Positions 35,401-50,400 of a stretch of 64,000 nucleotides of DNA are shown piece by piece. The stretch spans positions 248,001 through 312,000 of the forward strand of contig JAPXFQ010000387.1 in the NCBI GenBank assembly GCA_028564705.1. Direction: 5' to 3'. The number at the start of each line of letters is the position of its first letter. The first letter of the stretch is position 1. Below the pieces are notes generated by a model that saw only the letters and a program-made list of their open reading frames with translations, did no database searches and was not told the origin of the DNA. A program made the position numbers and the translations under genes. The DNA is from Apricaphanius iberus. Its lineage: Eukaryota > Chordata > Actinopteri > Cyprinodontiformes > Aphaniidae.

Positions 35401-38400
35401 TACCACGAAGGTAGCATCACGCATACAAACACTTTCATTGTGAGTTTCACAGCTCCCTGCTATTAATTATTCATGCCTGGGAATCCTCCCTACGCAGATT
35501 CAGGAGGCAAACGCTCGTCTGGAGGCTGAACTGGCCGAGATGGAGCTGGCACCTGTCCAAAGAAAGATTGAAGCTCGTTCCTCAGATGACTCATTCAATG
35601 GCCTTGTACGAACTCTATACTTCGCAGACACCTTCCTCTCAGACAGTAAGTCTTAATGCAAAAACAATAGAAAAAATTCAACTACAATTGAAAAATATTT
35701 TTTAACAGATACGTGATGCATCTTTCCAACAGCTAACTATTGAACTGTAATAACACTCGTACAAAATGACAAAATATCCAATATTTTGAGGTGTCAATAG
35801 CTCGTGATGTCTGGGATATATCCCCTTCGGTATCTATAAATACTTTTTTTTTAAAACCAAAAAACAAATATCGTCCAAAGTCCCTGGTTTCATTCTTTCA
35901 AATCCAACCACAGAAAGTCTCTCTTGCTTGCAGTGTTGGGTGTTCCTTTATCTGCGCATTTATAACATATACATTTTTGCTAAATCTTATCACCCTCACC
36001 CCGCCCACATTTATGACACTTCAGGCTAAGCCTGAGCATTCCAGGACAATTATTATTCAGCAAATTATTAACATAGCCAACATTGTTCTTCGTGCAACGA
36101 TGTGGATTTTAATTCTTCTTCCTTGCCAGCAGCCGAATGAACTTCGCTTGATGTTTCAATATGGGAAACGCCTCAGCGTGACCTACTGCGGAAGCTCCAA
36201 TGACATCACGTCTGTCTAAGATAGCCAAACTACCCCTTCGAATTCATTCTTGCTATCTTCCCGTGAGAACTACACGCTTCCTCCGCGCATCCAGGGGAAC
36301 TTGGAAATATGTTCAGCTGTTCTCAGGCGTCCCATCGAGTTGTACGTTGCCGAACGCAGTTACCTGGGCTTGGTTCTGGATCATGCTGGGTTATCACTTT
36401 AAGCGCTGGGTTGTCACTTGACAGTGAAGTGTTCTTCCCAACTTCAGACAAGTTGTGAAGATAAGGTAATGCGTCAAGGCGAGCTTAATTCTGTTTCGTG
36501 TAGCATTAACTTGCTAGTGTAGTTGTTGTTAGCTAACATGTCGTGGCATGCTGAACCTCTCAGACGCTGAATTCCAGATTTAGACTCTGCTTTCAGCACC
36601 CTTCGAGAGCTAACATAATGCCGGCTACCGCTACTCCTACAAACGGACCGAAACATAACTCTAAAGAGGCTGTATCCCACCCTTCCATATTGGGCAGGGA
36701 CCCTCACCCTATGTGCATTGCATGCATGGGCACTAAACACGCCCAGGCATCACTGGCTAACACGCAAGGGTGCCAGCACTGTGCCTCAATGCCCGAGAAA
36801 ATATTAGAAAGGCACCCCGGGTAGCTGTGGCTAACAAGGAGGACCCTGCTGCTTCTGCAGATGGCAAACACCTGCCGCGAGCTACTGTAGGCTGGGCGGA
36901 CATGATGGAGGATTTCCCGTCCATGCCCTTGAGGGGTTTACGGAAAGTGGGGAGCTAGCGGGCATCAACGAAGTGGAGGACGATGCCAACTCAGACCTCC
37001 TTGACATGGATGCCATGGAGGAGGAGGAAGACGACTCTGCCTTTCCAGCACCTGTCTCGCGGCCTCCTAGCTGGGCCGGAGCAGCCTCCCCAGTGGAAAG
37101 CAACCTGTATGAGGTCTGCAGACATGCTTTGACGAAACTGGGTATACCCTGGCCGACGACACAGGATGCAGAGGGGACCGAATGGGATATCTATGACGGC
37201 AAGAGGCTTCCAGCAGCTCTGCCACCTGCAAAACAGTATTTGCCAGCTGTTACTCCATGCATGAAGTAGGCCAGCCGCTTCTGATTGAGCCTGCTAAGGA
37301 GCAAACATCCTGCCAAGGGCTGCTCCAAGCTGGAAATCCGCGGCATGGGTGAGCTAGGGTTGGCCGAACCCCCACCGATGGCGCCTTCAGTAGCCTACCA
37401 CCTCAAACCTTATCGCAGGTCTTTTTCAGGTTCGTCTACCATCTCTGTCCCTTCTAAAATAGATTGTCTCAGGGCATCTATTTACCAGCGTATGTATTAA
37501 TATGCTGGACAGTCGGTGTGTTCTCTCAATGCAATCACACTGCTGGTGGCTTATCAGGCCGAAATCCTGGAGGAGATTGGGTGGCAGCTGGACTCAGGAC
37601 AGGGTTAGGTGACCCTGTGGGACGAAATCTGGTGACTTTACCCTTCGTCCTGCCAGGGGAGCTGTATAGGAATGCGGTCGGGTGATGGGTTTGGCAATCT
37701 CAGGAGAGGGCCCTGTTGCTAAACCTGTCAGGCCTAGGGGACTCACAGAAATCTGAGATCATGGATGCACCCTATTACCCCAACAAAGGCCTCTTTGGCC
37801 CAGCCTAAGAGACAGGGGGGGAGACAGGGGGGTGAGGCTTTTAATTTTTGTCTCCAACGTAAGCCAAACTCTCAATCCTCTCAGGCTTCCAGACCAGGCT
37901 TTGCAGGGGTGGCTGCAGCAGCCAGAGGACGCCAAGGTGGGGCAACGGGCCAGAGACAGTCTTCCAACCAACAGGGTAAACAGAAAACTGAGAATCCGAG
38001 ACAGTAGGGAAAACACTTTTACGCAGCAGCGGCAGCTAAGGGCCGCCCATCCCACCCCGGCGAACAAAAGAAGAAGCGGTCAACCTAACTCACTCACTCC
38101 TTTCCGTTTCCTACTTCGCCTAAAAGGAGAAGGCTGCTGGAGTGAGGAACCACCCTCTCGGCCTAATGTTCAGAACCTCTGGCGGTTCAAAGTTCAGCAG
38201 AGGTCAGGCTATGTTCTCCCTCTCATGTTCAGAGAGAAGCATGAACGGGACGAGACATAGATTGTCTTATGACTGTAAGTTTTCAAGCAAAAGACAGGAC
38301 CTTGTTAGTTTCACCAAGCACTCAAGAGAGCCCCAGCACACACCTGGTTCAAGGGGAACATATGAAAATAAAGAAAGTTTCTCTGCAGCCAGACTTATAG

Positions 38401-41400
38401 CTGAGGGCAGAAAGTCCCCCCTAAAAAAACACAAAAAATAAACCAGAAAATGGGCAAAGTGGGGCCCTGTCGTGCTCCATTTTTCCTTCAAGGGGGCGCT
38501 CGTGCCCCTCTCGGTGGGAGAGCCACTCCCGGAAGGCGCGGAGTGATGTCATGTGAGGATTCACTAGCTGTGCATGCAGAGGAATGACACGTGTGCAGTC
38601 CCTCCTTGGGTCCAGACCACTATTTCCTGGGGTTACAGGCTACAATTTGCCACAAAACCATCTCTGTTCAACTGCGTATTGGTTTCAGTGGACCCGGCAG
38701 ATTCAGCACACGTCCTGGAGGACGAAATTTCATCCCTGTTAGACAAACAGGCAATCAGAGTAGTCCCGGATGTCGAGGTACGGCAGGATTTTTACTTACG
38801 CTATTTCCTCATTCCAAAGACAGACACGCTCAAAAGTACGTCACTTCGTCCCATTCTGGATCTGCGTGTGTTGGAACAGACACTTACGGAGGTACACTTT
38901 CAGAATGCTCACGCACAAAGTGTTACGTCAGTCTATCCAGCGGGGAGATTGGTTTGAGATAATCGACCTCTCAGATGCTTATTTTCACATAGCGATCTAT
39001 CTTCTATACAAGAAGTTTCTCAGGTTTGCGTATCAAGGCAAAGCGTATGAGTATCAAACCATCCCATTCAGGCCTTTCATTAGCACCGAGGGTTTTCAGC
39101 AAATCTGTGGAGGCAGCGCTATCTTCCCTGAGGGCGTGCGGTATCAGAATATTTTCGCACATTGACAATTATCTGATATGCTACTGTTCGCAGACGCAGG
39201 CAGTCAAGGACTGTCAGGCGGTGTTAAATCACCTCATTAGTCCGGGGTTCAGAATAAACTGGCCAATGTGTGGAATATTTAGGTCTAAAGTTAAATTCCC
39301 TCTCATATCGTGTCACAAAATCAGAGAGGATAATTTCTTCATTCAACCAGTGCGCAGCGCGGTTTCGGCTGGGGAAAGGGATTTCATTTAGGCTGTGTCT
39401 GTGTCTTCTGGGCCTCTTGGCCTAAGTGATTTCAGTGGTGCAACTCGGGCTTCTGATGATGAGGGATTTTCATAGGTGGATCGCCTTGCTGAAACTCTGC
39501 TCCCGTCGCCACTTCTGGGCAACCCACATTCCCAGTGTTCTGAACAAGGGAGCGTATCTCCTGTCCAGGGGAAACCCGCTGTACGAGGAGTGGAGGCTCC
39601 ACCCGAGCCTCCGTAGATGTCTTCGCCTCATGTGAAAACGCTCGGTGTCCGCTGTTCCTCCGTGTCAGAAGCAGATGCTCCACTAGGCATGGACTCATCA
39701 ATGGCCAGACGTGCTGCTGTATGCGGTCCCACCACTCTGTCTGATATCCTCCACTCTAACCACAGTGAGGGACCAGGGACTGTCCCTAGTCCTGGTGGCC
39801 CCAGGGTAGCCATCCAAGCCCTGGGTGGCAGAAATAATAGACATTTTAACAGCCAAGCCATTTCCTCTCCCAATCTGACGGGACCTTCTGTCTCAGGCGT
39901 GAGGAGAAATATACCATCCCCACCCAGACCTCATGGCTCTCTGGGCCTGGCTCGTGGAGGGTGGAATTTGAATGCGACTTGTCTCCCTCCAGAGGTTGAC
40001 ACTATACAGAATGCAAGGGCTTCATCGACTCGCTCTCTTTACAGTGGTAAATGTTGTTTTTTTGAAGGATGGTGTGGTGAAAGGCAGACTATTCCTTGTC
40101 TGTGTTCGGTGGCAGAGGTGCTCTGCTTTCTGCAGAGCCTTTTGGAAAAAGGGAAAGCCTTTTCAACCATTAAGGTCTATTTAGCTGCTATCTTGGCTTA
40201 CCATGTAGGATATGGTGACAAACCTGTGGGACACCCCTTGGAGTCCCGTTTCATGAAGGGAGCACGGCATAAACTGTCGAGTGCTGGGCCTCTGGTGCCA
40301 TTATGGGACCTCACTCTGCTGCTGGAGGGCCTCTGCCATCATCCCTTTGAACCCATTGAGGGTATTGGTATGAAATTTCTTTGACTGAAAACTGCTCTGC
40401 TCCTAGCCTTGACTAGAGGGTGAGTGGGATACATGCACTGTCAGTCCTGCCTGTTTACAGTGGACACCTGGGTTCCAAGGTGTGTTTGACGCCTAATCCC
40501 GCTTTTGTGCCCAAGGTGATTGAGTCATCCTACAGGTGTTCTATAGTAGTACTACTGGCATTCCATCCACCACCATTCTCTTCATTGGAAGAGCAGAAGC
40601 TTAATTGCTTATGTCCTGTGAGAACTTTGAGGGCTTATGTGGATAGAACAGCTGGTTTTAGAAGGACTGACCATCTGTTTATTTCTTGGCCCCGACCCAT
40701 AGGGGCAAACCCGCCAAAGGTTAACACACTGGATTGTGGAGGCCATAACTTTGGCATATAAATGTGCAGGCTCTGAGCCCCCTAAAGGTGTGAGAGCCCA
40801 TTCTACCAGGAGCATGGCCACCTCCTGGGCTTTGTTCTGAGGGGTGTCAGTTGAGGACATCTGTGCGGCAGTCAGCTGGGCAAATCCAGACACGTTTGTG
40901 AGGTTTTACAGGCTGAATGTGGCCCGTTGATCACTTGCACACGCAGCGCTTGAAATGGCATCATCAGGATCCACCTGAGTCCAGTTTAGGTTGGCTGCCA
41001 TGTATGGCTTCGGGGCCAGCATCGGATTCGGGACTGGGCCATATCTCCCATAGTGAAACACAGAGTGAAGTTAGAAAAAGAACGTTGGGTTACTTAATGT
41101 AATCCCAGGTTCTTTAATAACAGATTACATTAAATAATCCCAACGTTTTAAGAGTCTTTTGAAAAAACAAAAAACATATAGCCTACAACTTTTGGCTGGA
41201 TGAAGATACAATTTTCAACATCTGTTGATACACTGCAGTGGATGTTGTAATCAAATGTCAATCGCATGAAAACATAGCCAATATATTAATGAATATTTAC
41301 TGTCCCCAGCAATCTTCAATCCAGGCTCCAGTTTATGGTTAATGTCCCCAGCAATTTTAAGAACAAGCTGTTGCCCTTACACTTGAAAATACGTTCTTTG

Positions 41401-44400
41401 GAAAAGCAACAGGAGCAACTTCTTTGGCTTCCTATCACCAAATTCCACATGCAGCAATGCATTGTGGATAATAGCCATCGCTGAATTTCACATTGAGGGT
41501 ACAGAAGAGGTGGGGCTTTCGCGCTCCTCAATGTGAACACGCAATTGAGGGCACAAGGGTGGAAGTGTGAGTATTGGGCAGGGGGGGCTTCTTTCCAATA
41601 ACACCTTGATAGGACGCAACTGTAGCCTGTATATATAAATGGACTAACCCTTGTTGACGTTGCCCATTGGTTTCTGAAGAGCAAAAATGAAGCCAACTGG
41701 GTGGTTTCCACCGCCGCCATCTTGTCCGCGTTTACTCACCTTGTCACTCTCAGAAACTCCAAAGAGATGGAGCTGAAAGTGGTGCTGGGAGGCTGGGGCT
41801 GAGGGTTAACGCTCCGAGCCGACATAGCTAGAAGCTAGTCAGAAGCTAGTCCGGAGCTAACTGAAGCTGTAGGCTGCAGCCGGTTTCAGCCAGAAGACCG
41901 CGGTTGAGAGAATTTTACCACGTTTTTCAACAACGATCACTTTAGACCCAAAAACATCTGGACTAGAGAAAGCATATCGATATAATAAGACCAAAATGGG
42001 TCAGGTCAATATGGCCTAATATGGTGTTATTTCCATTAAGATTAGTGGAGGTTGTGGACATAGACGGCTAATCTTAACAACACATCCAGCTAAAAGCAGT
42101 CACAAAGTCATCATGAAAACTCAGATCCTCTAAGAAAATAAAAGGCTTTTGACTCACCTCACATATCAAAAATCCATTAATTCATGTGTGTTCCTCACAC
42201 CAGTACTGATCTAACCAGTGATCATCCAGTCTGTCTAGAGTCCAACTTTGTAGCCTTCCAGCCTGATCTAGCCGTCTCCCGCTCTGGATGCTGCGGCTTC
42301 TCGGTCCTGCCGACTTTGCTGCTCTGCTGTTACCCGACCGGTGTCCAGCTCCAACTCGCTTGTAGAAAGAGATAAAAGCTCAGACTAGAACAGCATTCCT
42401 CTTGGCCATCAGTCGGAATGAAGCCTCCCCCCAAAGCAGACAATTCTCGGACGATCTGTTACTGTAATTAACACCAGAGCAAAACTGCAATTTTCGCCAC
42501 TTCCGGGTTGGCTTCACTTTTTGCAAACGGAGTTTGCCCCTATGACCCAACATGTGAGATGCCCTCTGCACACCTGAATAAAATATACTCATACGTATTA
42601 TTTTTGCACTTAAATATAAAAAGCATGCTCACCATGTTAATGGAACATAAATGTTGGTATTAAAGAAGATTATTTATTTTCGATGGGGTGGCCAGCATTT
42701 TGGCACCTTCCATCCCTGGCTTCAACTTGGGGGCTTCAACTTGGATTTCTTGAGAAAGAAGAAGAGAATGGGTTAGCAGCAGGCAGAAGGAGTAAGGTTT
42801 TTTCAGTTAGATTTAAGACATATTTTTACTTCATCTTGCAGGTTCACACAATACCCCCTCCCTGTGGGCAGGGACTAATGGTGGATGTGTGTTTGCATAC
42901 ATTCTCTTCTTGCCTCCTGTGGAGCACAGAACTGATGAAGTTGTCACTGCACAGCCAGGTGAGTGTTTTTACACAACTGAGCTCTGTGCTCTTACACCTG
43001 GCTGTATGATGTTTATCAGGTTTATTTCAGCCAAGGAGATCCAACTGATGCACCGTGCCCCCGTAGTTGGGATTGTGGTGTTGGATGGCCACGGGACTCC
43101 GCTTCCTGAGCCACTAGAGACGGCCCACGACCTGGCTCGCTCACCTGACATGCTTGGCTCACATCATCTGTTGGTCATCTCTGAGGAGCAGTTTAAGGTC
43201 AGAGAGGAACACATCACACACACACTTGCAGTGCAACTAACGCCCAAATAATTTTTTTTTTTTTTTTACAGATAACCTGTATAAATCCGTGCCTAATACT
43301 GCTGTCTACATGTCTGATCATTATTTTGATTCATAATTAATAGGCTACATGTAACTTATCAATCTGCTCAATATGTGATGCCATTTGTTAGCAATGAATA
43401 TTAATTAAAATAAATGAATGAAAAGAAATACTCCTAAATAGGGCATTATAATTTTAAACAGCTGAAAAAAATAGATGGGCAAAAATAGATATTTCTTTGA
43501 CCTAATCAGTCAAAATGACAAAATTGACTCACTGACGGGCGGGCGAACTGGGTGTTCAGCAGAGTGTTTGTTTTTTAAGTGGCATATCAGATACAGTGTT
43601 AAATGCAGCTCTGACACAAAATGACCAACCTGTACACATTACAAGTGGCTGTTGCACTCCCTGCAATGTCCAGTTTAAAATGTATCCAAACTGCCAGAGA
43701 TTTCGTTCTCCTGAGGTGACACGTTTAAAACAAATTCCATGCGTTTCTCCTTAAACCCCCCCCCCCAAAAAAGAAAAGAAAACGGCAACGAGATCCACTT
43801 TAGCGTTTTATTTACTCTAGCGATGTCCTGATTAGCATTTTAGGCCTACGATTCTTTAACCTCAAATCTGACACAATTTTGAGTCTTAATCTGATATTTT
43901 GCCTTTAATATTGACCTTTTTAACAAGTAACTGAATTTTTTTATAAAACTGATTTAAAATTTTCCACACTTATGACATGCTTGCTTCTTCTTCATCTATT
44001 TCATCATCATCTCCGGCAAGCTACACGTTGGTCCCCTTTACTCTACATTTTATAGTAACTACCAGAGTGGCGGAGGAATTTAAAACTAACTCCATCAATT
44101 TCTATGTTGTTGAACGTAATGAAAACGACTTAAAAGACATGTTTGGTTTACATTGCTATGGAATTATTTCACAATTCCCAGGTACTTTCATAATAACTGC
44201 CACAACTCGTCAGCTAATATTGCAGATCTCCGAAAAATACAAGGATAAGCCCGTTTGGATTTTGAAATCGAGACTTCCCTCACTTACACCAAAAATTTTA
44301 CTTTTTCAACCATATTTAGGAATGTTAATTATTTATGTAATTAATTATTTTATATTATATTGCTCTATAGTACAGTCTGTGTTTTCATTTGCCCTTTTAC

Positions 44401-47400
44401 TTTTATTCGATTCATGTGTTGCTGCCTTAATGTGTGAATTTCCAGTCTTTGGGAAAAATTGGTTGTGCATTCATTGATTCAGAGACAAACGGATTATCAC
44501 CGGCAAAAAAAACAACCCCTTTGGCAGATTTCATTTCGGATTATGATACAGTTATTAGCGATTATTAGAAATATCTGAAATGTATAAAAACAATTGAATT
44601 TTTTTCCAAATATTACGAAATTAGTTTATCTCTGCTTCATCTGCAGTTCGGTCGACTACTAATTTATTTTTCTGAAATAAGATACATTTTTATAAAAAAA
44701 ATTCATTACAAGTGGATATACTGTGATGGACCGGCGACTTGTACAGGGTGTACCCCGCCTCTCGGCCGTTGGAGATAGGCACCAGCCCCCCTGCAACCCC
44801 TTAAGGATTAAGCGGTTTAGAAAGCGGATGGATGGATGTTTTTACAAGATGTTCTTTAGGCTTAACTGAAACAACCAAGAGTGCCCAGCTACAGCTAAGG
44901 AGGCAAACATACCTCAACTCTTTCGGTGCCTCTCAAAGAAACAGGAACTCAAACATGTCCTCTTTGTTTTGTTAAGTTCAGTTTTTCCTTGTCTGACTAT
45001 AAAGCGCACCTGATTATAAGCTGCACCCGCCTATTTTAGGGAAAAAACATAAATGTGTACATAAACAAGCCGCACCCGATTAAAAGCCAAAGCTGTTTTA
45101 AAGTTGAATTACCATATGTAAGCGTTCATGCAGTGAACATTGTCGGGAAAATGGGCCGTCTAAAAGGTCTTGTCCATGCTAATGACACCCTTGGCTAAAG
45201 TTGTTTTTATAAATCTGCAAGTATATAAGAGCGATCTTTATAAGCTACACAAACATCCAGCAGTGCTGCACACCTGTGGCGCTTTCAAGGAAGTCTGAAA
45301 TATATGCTGAGTTCAATAACGTTAGGACTTTTAAAATTTCTAACAAAAACAATGATAATAATAACATAAGCCATAAATTTCTGTTTAATGATGGTTGATA
45401 AGCAACATTTGGTGCATACTAAATATTTTCAATGTATTTTCTACTACGTACCAAAGAACAAACAAAATACATATTATTTTTTTTTCTTGTTAAAACATAT
45501 CAGCATTTTTTTTTTCATGACTAGAAATTTTGTTTAAAAGGTCTTGGATATCCAGTTGCAGTTTCATGTCTTGTTACTTTTGAACCAGTTCCCTTCTCTC
45601 AACATAGATTGTAAAATCCATTTTGTGTTGATGCCCTATTACATTCATGGCTCACTTCATCACAGACACTTGGCAGATCAAGTTGTGTGTATTACAAACA
45701 CAAATGATGAATGAAAGAGTATTGATTAAGAAAATATTTTTTTATGTGACTCGAGAATCGCTTCTGAATCGAGAATCGTTTCTGAATCGAAAAGTCACCC
45801 CAAGAATCGGAATCGAATTGAATCGTGAGATGTTGTAAGATTCCCATCCCTATAATTTACCCAACTTCTCCATGCAACAGCACAACTCAACTTAGTTTGT
45901 TTGGTAAAAACCGCACAGTTTCTTGCCTTTTGCTGGTTTGCTGAACATGCAGCTCTCTATGGCAGACTGGAGATTCACCCGACGCAAGTATGTGTATGAT
46001 GCGTTTAAAGACTGTCGGAAAAACGCTTTACTGCTTAAAAACTGATTAAAAAGTAACATATTGGCTGGAATTAAAAAAAAAGGTTTCAAGGAAGTACTGT
46101 TATTGTAAAAATTCAATTTTTTTTAAAGTACATACAAAAAAATATAAAACACTCCAAATGTAGGGGTTGCTAGGAACGCCAATGGCCTGAACTCTGAGTG
46201 TAGAGGGTCTTTGAGGATTGATGTTGCTGAATATGCAACTTAATTTTATTCTTAACATTGTTGCTTAACAGTGTGCTGTATTTCTGTGTTCAGGTTTTCA
46301 CTCTGCCAAAGGTGAGCACTAAGATGAAGCTCAAGCTGACTGCTGTGGATGGATCCAGAGTGCGGAGGGTTGGTGTGGCCTGGTTTGGCAGCAGCAAGAC
46401 TGAGGACTACGGCGAAAGCGGATTGGTCTTTCTGACCAATCAGGGTGACGTGCATGTGTTGTCACTGCCGCATGTTAAAATGCAAGTTCGGTACCCCTGT
46501 ATCCGGCGGGAAGATGTCAGTGGCATCGCTTCCTGTGTTTTCACCAAGCAAGGCCAGGGTAAACACACTTCACTTGATTGATTCTCTGCTCAGAAATGCT
46601 GCTTAGTTCTCTGTCTTTAGTATATGAATGTATGCCAAATATTTACTTTAGGTAACAATGAACTATCATTTTTATATTAAGTACTACAGCTTACACTGTC
46701 TTCCAAATTATTATGCAAAAAGTGTTTAGAAGTGATAAGGTAAGATTCCTTTTGTATTTCAGTTGAACTTGTGGATTGTGATGTGTGTCTGGGCTCTTTA
46801 TATCACTGAAAGCAATTGCAGACACCTGTAATAATTAGTTTGGCAGGTGTGTCCAATCAAAGGCAAAACTACTTAAGAAGGCTGTCCCACATTATTAAGC
46901 AGCCTACATTTTCAACCAAAATGGGAAAGAAAAAGGACGTGTCAGCCGCTGAGAAGCAACAAATTGTTGAGTGTTTGAGTCAAGGCATGACAACAATCAA
47001 CGTTGCCAAGACAATTCATCGCGATCATCGCACAATCAAGAAGTATGTAGCTGATTCAGAGCACACACGTGTGCGTGCTGATAAGCGAAAACCGGGGACT
47101 CTTTCCAACAGGCAATTACATCGGGTTAAAAGAGCAGCTGCAAAAATGCCTAGTCTTAGCAGCAGACACGTTTTTGAAGCTGCTGGTGCCTCCAACGTGC
47201 CCCGAACAACAAGATGCAGGGTCCTCCAGAGGTTTGCAGCTGTACGTAAGCCATCCTTTCGACCTCCCCTATACACTGCAAACAAGCAAAAAACAGCTCC
47301 AGTGGGCCAAACAATACATGAAGACTGACTTCAAAACTGTTTTGTTCACCGATGAGTGCTGTGCAACCCTTGATGGTCCAGATGGATGGAGTGGTGGATG

Positions 47401-50400
47401 GCTGGTTGATGGCCACCCCATGCACACAAGGCTACGGCGCCAACAAGGAGGAGGTGGAGTAATGTTTTGGGCTGGAATCATGGGGAGAAAGATTGTCGGC
47501 CCCTTTAGGATCGCTGACTGGGTAAAAATGACATCCATAAAGTATGTGGAGTTTCTCAAAGCGCACTTCCTGCCATGGTTCAAAAAGAAGAACCTTGCAT
47601 TCCACAGCAAGATCATTTTCATGCATGATAATGCACCGTCTAATGCTGCAAAGAACATATTTGCATCTCTGGCTGCTATGAGAATACAAGGGGACAAACT
47701 TATGGTGTGGCCCCCATTCTCCCCTGACCTCAACCCTATTGAGAACCTCTGGAGCATCATCAAAAAGACTGTCTATGATGGCGGGAGGCAGTTCACATCT
47801 TAACAACAGCTCTGAGAGACTATTCTGTCCTCAAGCAAAACAATTGAAGCAGATACCATCCAAAACTTGACAAATTCAGTGGATGGGAGAGTTCAGAAGC
47901 TCCTTTCGAACAAGGGGTCGTATGTGGAAATGTAACATCACCTATAATAAAGTTTTGATTTGAATACTGTTTGATTTCAGTTGCCTTTCAGTTTGTAATA
48001 ACCTGCTAATGCTTATAATTTCACAAATGACCATTTTTTGCTCTTAATAAAAATGAAAAGTCTGTTGTGCATAATAATTTGGAACATACATTTGAGTGCA
48101 TTTGTAGCATTTTATTTTTAATAAATATACTATTATCATTGGGCAGTTTGTTCAAAAACCTTTCAATTGTACTCTAATAGTTGATGACTGGGAAATTACA
48201 ATGACTGCAATTCATATAGGTAATTTGTTAAATCTGATAAACATATGATTTGCATAATAATTTAGAACACAGTGTAGTGATGAAATTAGATATATTTCTT
48301 TTTTATAATTGACAATTATTTGACAATTAAGAAGCTCTTATTACTGTTCTACCAAAACATGATGGCTGTGGAAGAGATCATCAATACTGCCATATTTTAC
48401 ATTTTTTCCCGAAATGTAAAGTGCTGCGGTTGTTTTTGATTTTCTATTGATACGTTTTAATGTTAGACATTGGTCTGTGCGCAGTGGCATGCAAAGGTCC
48501 CCCAGTTTGTTTCCTCTTTGTCATAGGAGGATGACGCTGCTGCTTTTTATTGTTATTGTGGGGAGTGATTGTGTGTCAGGGAATTATTGTTACCCATTTG
48601 AGCACTCTTCTTTCTGCTTTATACAGCTGCTTCCTAGTCTGGAAGGTCTTCCATTTTAAACTAAAGCCATTTAGCATTTAAAAATGACCAATATATAAAG
48701 ATTTGCCTGTTCTGAAAAAAATACAGACGCATGGCTGCAGATGGGGATAACCAGACAGATGTGCACGGGGGTCCGATTTGTTGCCAGCTCACATATAGCC
48801 TGGGTGCCAGCCGAACTTAGTCCCACCCACAACATGGTCTGGAATTTCAGTCTGGTATTCCTCCGTTGAAGAGGAATGAACGAGTTATTTCTTTACAATG
48901 TCACCAAAATTGTCAGACCAGGTTTATGTCAAAAATAACCTGTATGTTGATCAAATTCATATTTTTACTTGCAGCCCTTGAAGCAATTTAAGTGCAATCT
49001 ATAGTGCCTATTCAGTCCAGAATTTTGCAGCACCTCTTCAGACTGCAGCTCTTTGGTTGAAAACAAATGGATAAGAAGAACATAGATTTTTGAACATAGG
49101 ACTTTGGAATACAAAAAATAAAAGGTGTCTTTTCTAAGTCTATGATGAAAAACTCTATAAATACAGAATTGTTTCTCAAACTTGCTTTTAAAACTAAAGT
49201 GTCATTAAACTTGAGCTTAATCGGGAAACTGTAGTCTATAGCACTGTCCTTGGCAGAGATTTTTGCTGGCAAATTGCACATATTTCACTATTACTCATAC
49301 TTGCCAACCCTCCCGAATTTCTGTGCCCCTCCCGAAAATCTCCCAGGGCCCGATATTTGATGGTGTCGCATATAATGTGCACTCCCTGTTTCTATTGTTA
49401 GAGGGATCGAGAATAAAACATGTTACATTTTAAAAACATGAACGGGTTCTTCATTCCGGACATGAAAAGCCATCACATGTTTGAAAGTTGCTGTTTTGAA
49501 TCAAAAATAGGTCACCTACGTGATTCTTATGTCTATGAGGAAAACAATCAGTGACTCACGGCATAGCAGCGGGCTGCAAGTTTTCAGTCTTGGCATTTGG
49601 TCTGGCAAAAAAAAACATTAGTGTCAAAATCAACAGACTCATTGTTTTCTTAGTTTGTGCTGTGACCAAGCTAAGAAAAAATTCTTTCTCACTCTCTCCT
49701 GACACAGAGACTCCTACGAGTTTTTGGACTGATTAATAGTGATTATTCCTAACCTCCTAAACTCCTCAGCGCTGCTGAGCAGGGGCGTATCCAGGAGGTT
49801 AATAAAGAGGGGCTGAAAGGGCCCAGGATGGGACTGTAGCACCAAAAATAAAAGCAGAGGTGTTCTTGTAGTGGGGACCCAATCTGAGCAGTCATCATGT
49901 TAAAATTACAATTTAAGGTGATTTTATTCAGCTAAGGTTTATGCTACTATGTGATATGAAAGGATATTTAAAAAACTTTGCAACCTTTTTACACAAAAGG
50001 TTTTTCACCAAAAGTGGAGGGACTGTTTAATTTCTTAACTTACATTATTGTTGTGGACTGTTATTTAGTCAAATAGATAAATACTCTAAGATTCAAGTAT
50101 TCTTACTTAATAATTATACGGATATATATAATTTTCTATCCCCCCCCCCCCCCACTTTTGAAAGTCTCCCTAATTCTGAGATCTCAGGGTTGGCAAGTAT
50201 GCTCTTACTCCCTCTAACATAAGACACATAATATGTGACAGTGTCAATTATAAGATAAGTGAGCATCCCAATTGGTAAAAGTTGTGATAATTGGACAAAA
50301 TTATAAGACGTGCAGAATTTGTGCAAATTTGCTGAATTTTCGCTAATAATTGCGATCACAACGCTGGATGGACTGCATTATGTTTGGAACACTGGACATT

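Larger units (their letters stand above)
36130..41110 (+). mobile_element. DIRS-like tyrosine-recombinase retrotransposon, decayed
   Basis: This nearly full-length, sense-oriented element fills most of intron 17. Inverted terminal motifs gtttcaatatggga (36153-36166) and tcccatagtgaaac (41046-41059) mark its ends. In order it has a gag-like region (36618-38270), RT (about 38600-39330), an RNase H-like area (39400-39640) and a tyrosine recombinase (about 39990-40930). Stops and frameshifts occur in every gene, so it is inactive. The exact edges are uncertain by tens of bases. The right end carries gaacgttgggttacttaatg and its partial mirror after 41110. Confidence 0.8.

Noticed and set aside
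35791..36219. 142-codon frame at the start of intron 17
   Set aside because: It overlaps the DIRS terminal repeat and reads as noise.
43977..44477. 166-codon frame with hydrophobic C-terminus in intron 19
   Set aside because: A+T-rich DNA yields hydrophobic residues by chance; no domain or homologue recognised and no splice or promoter context.
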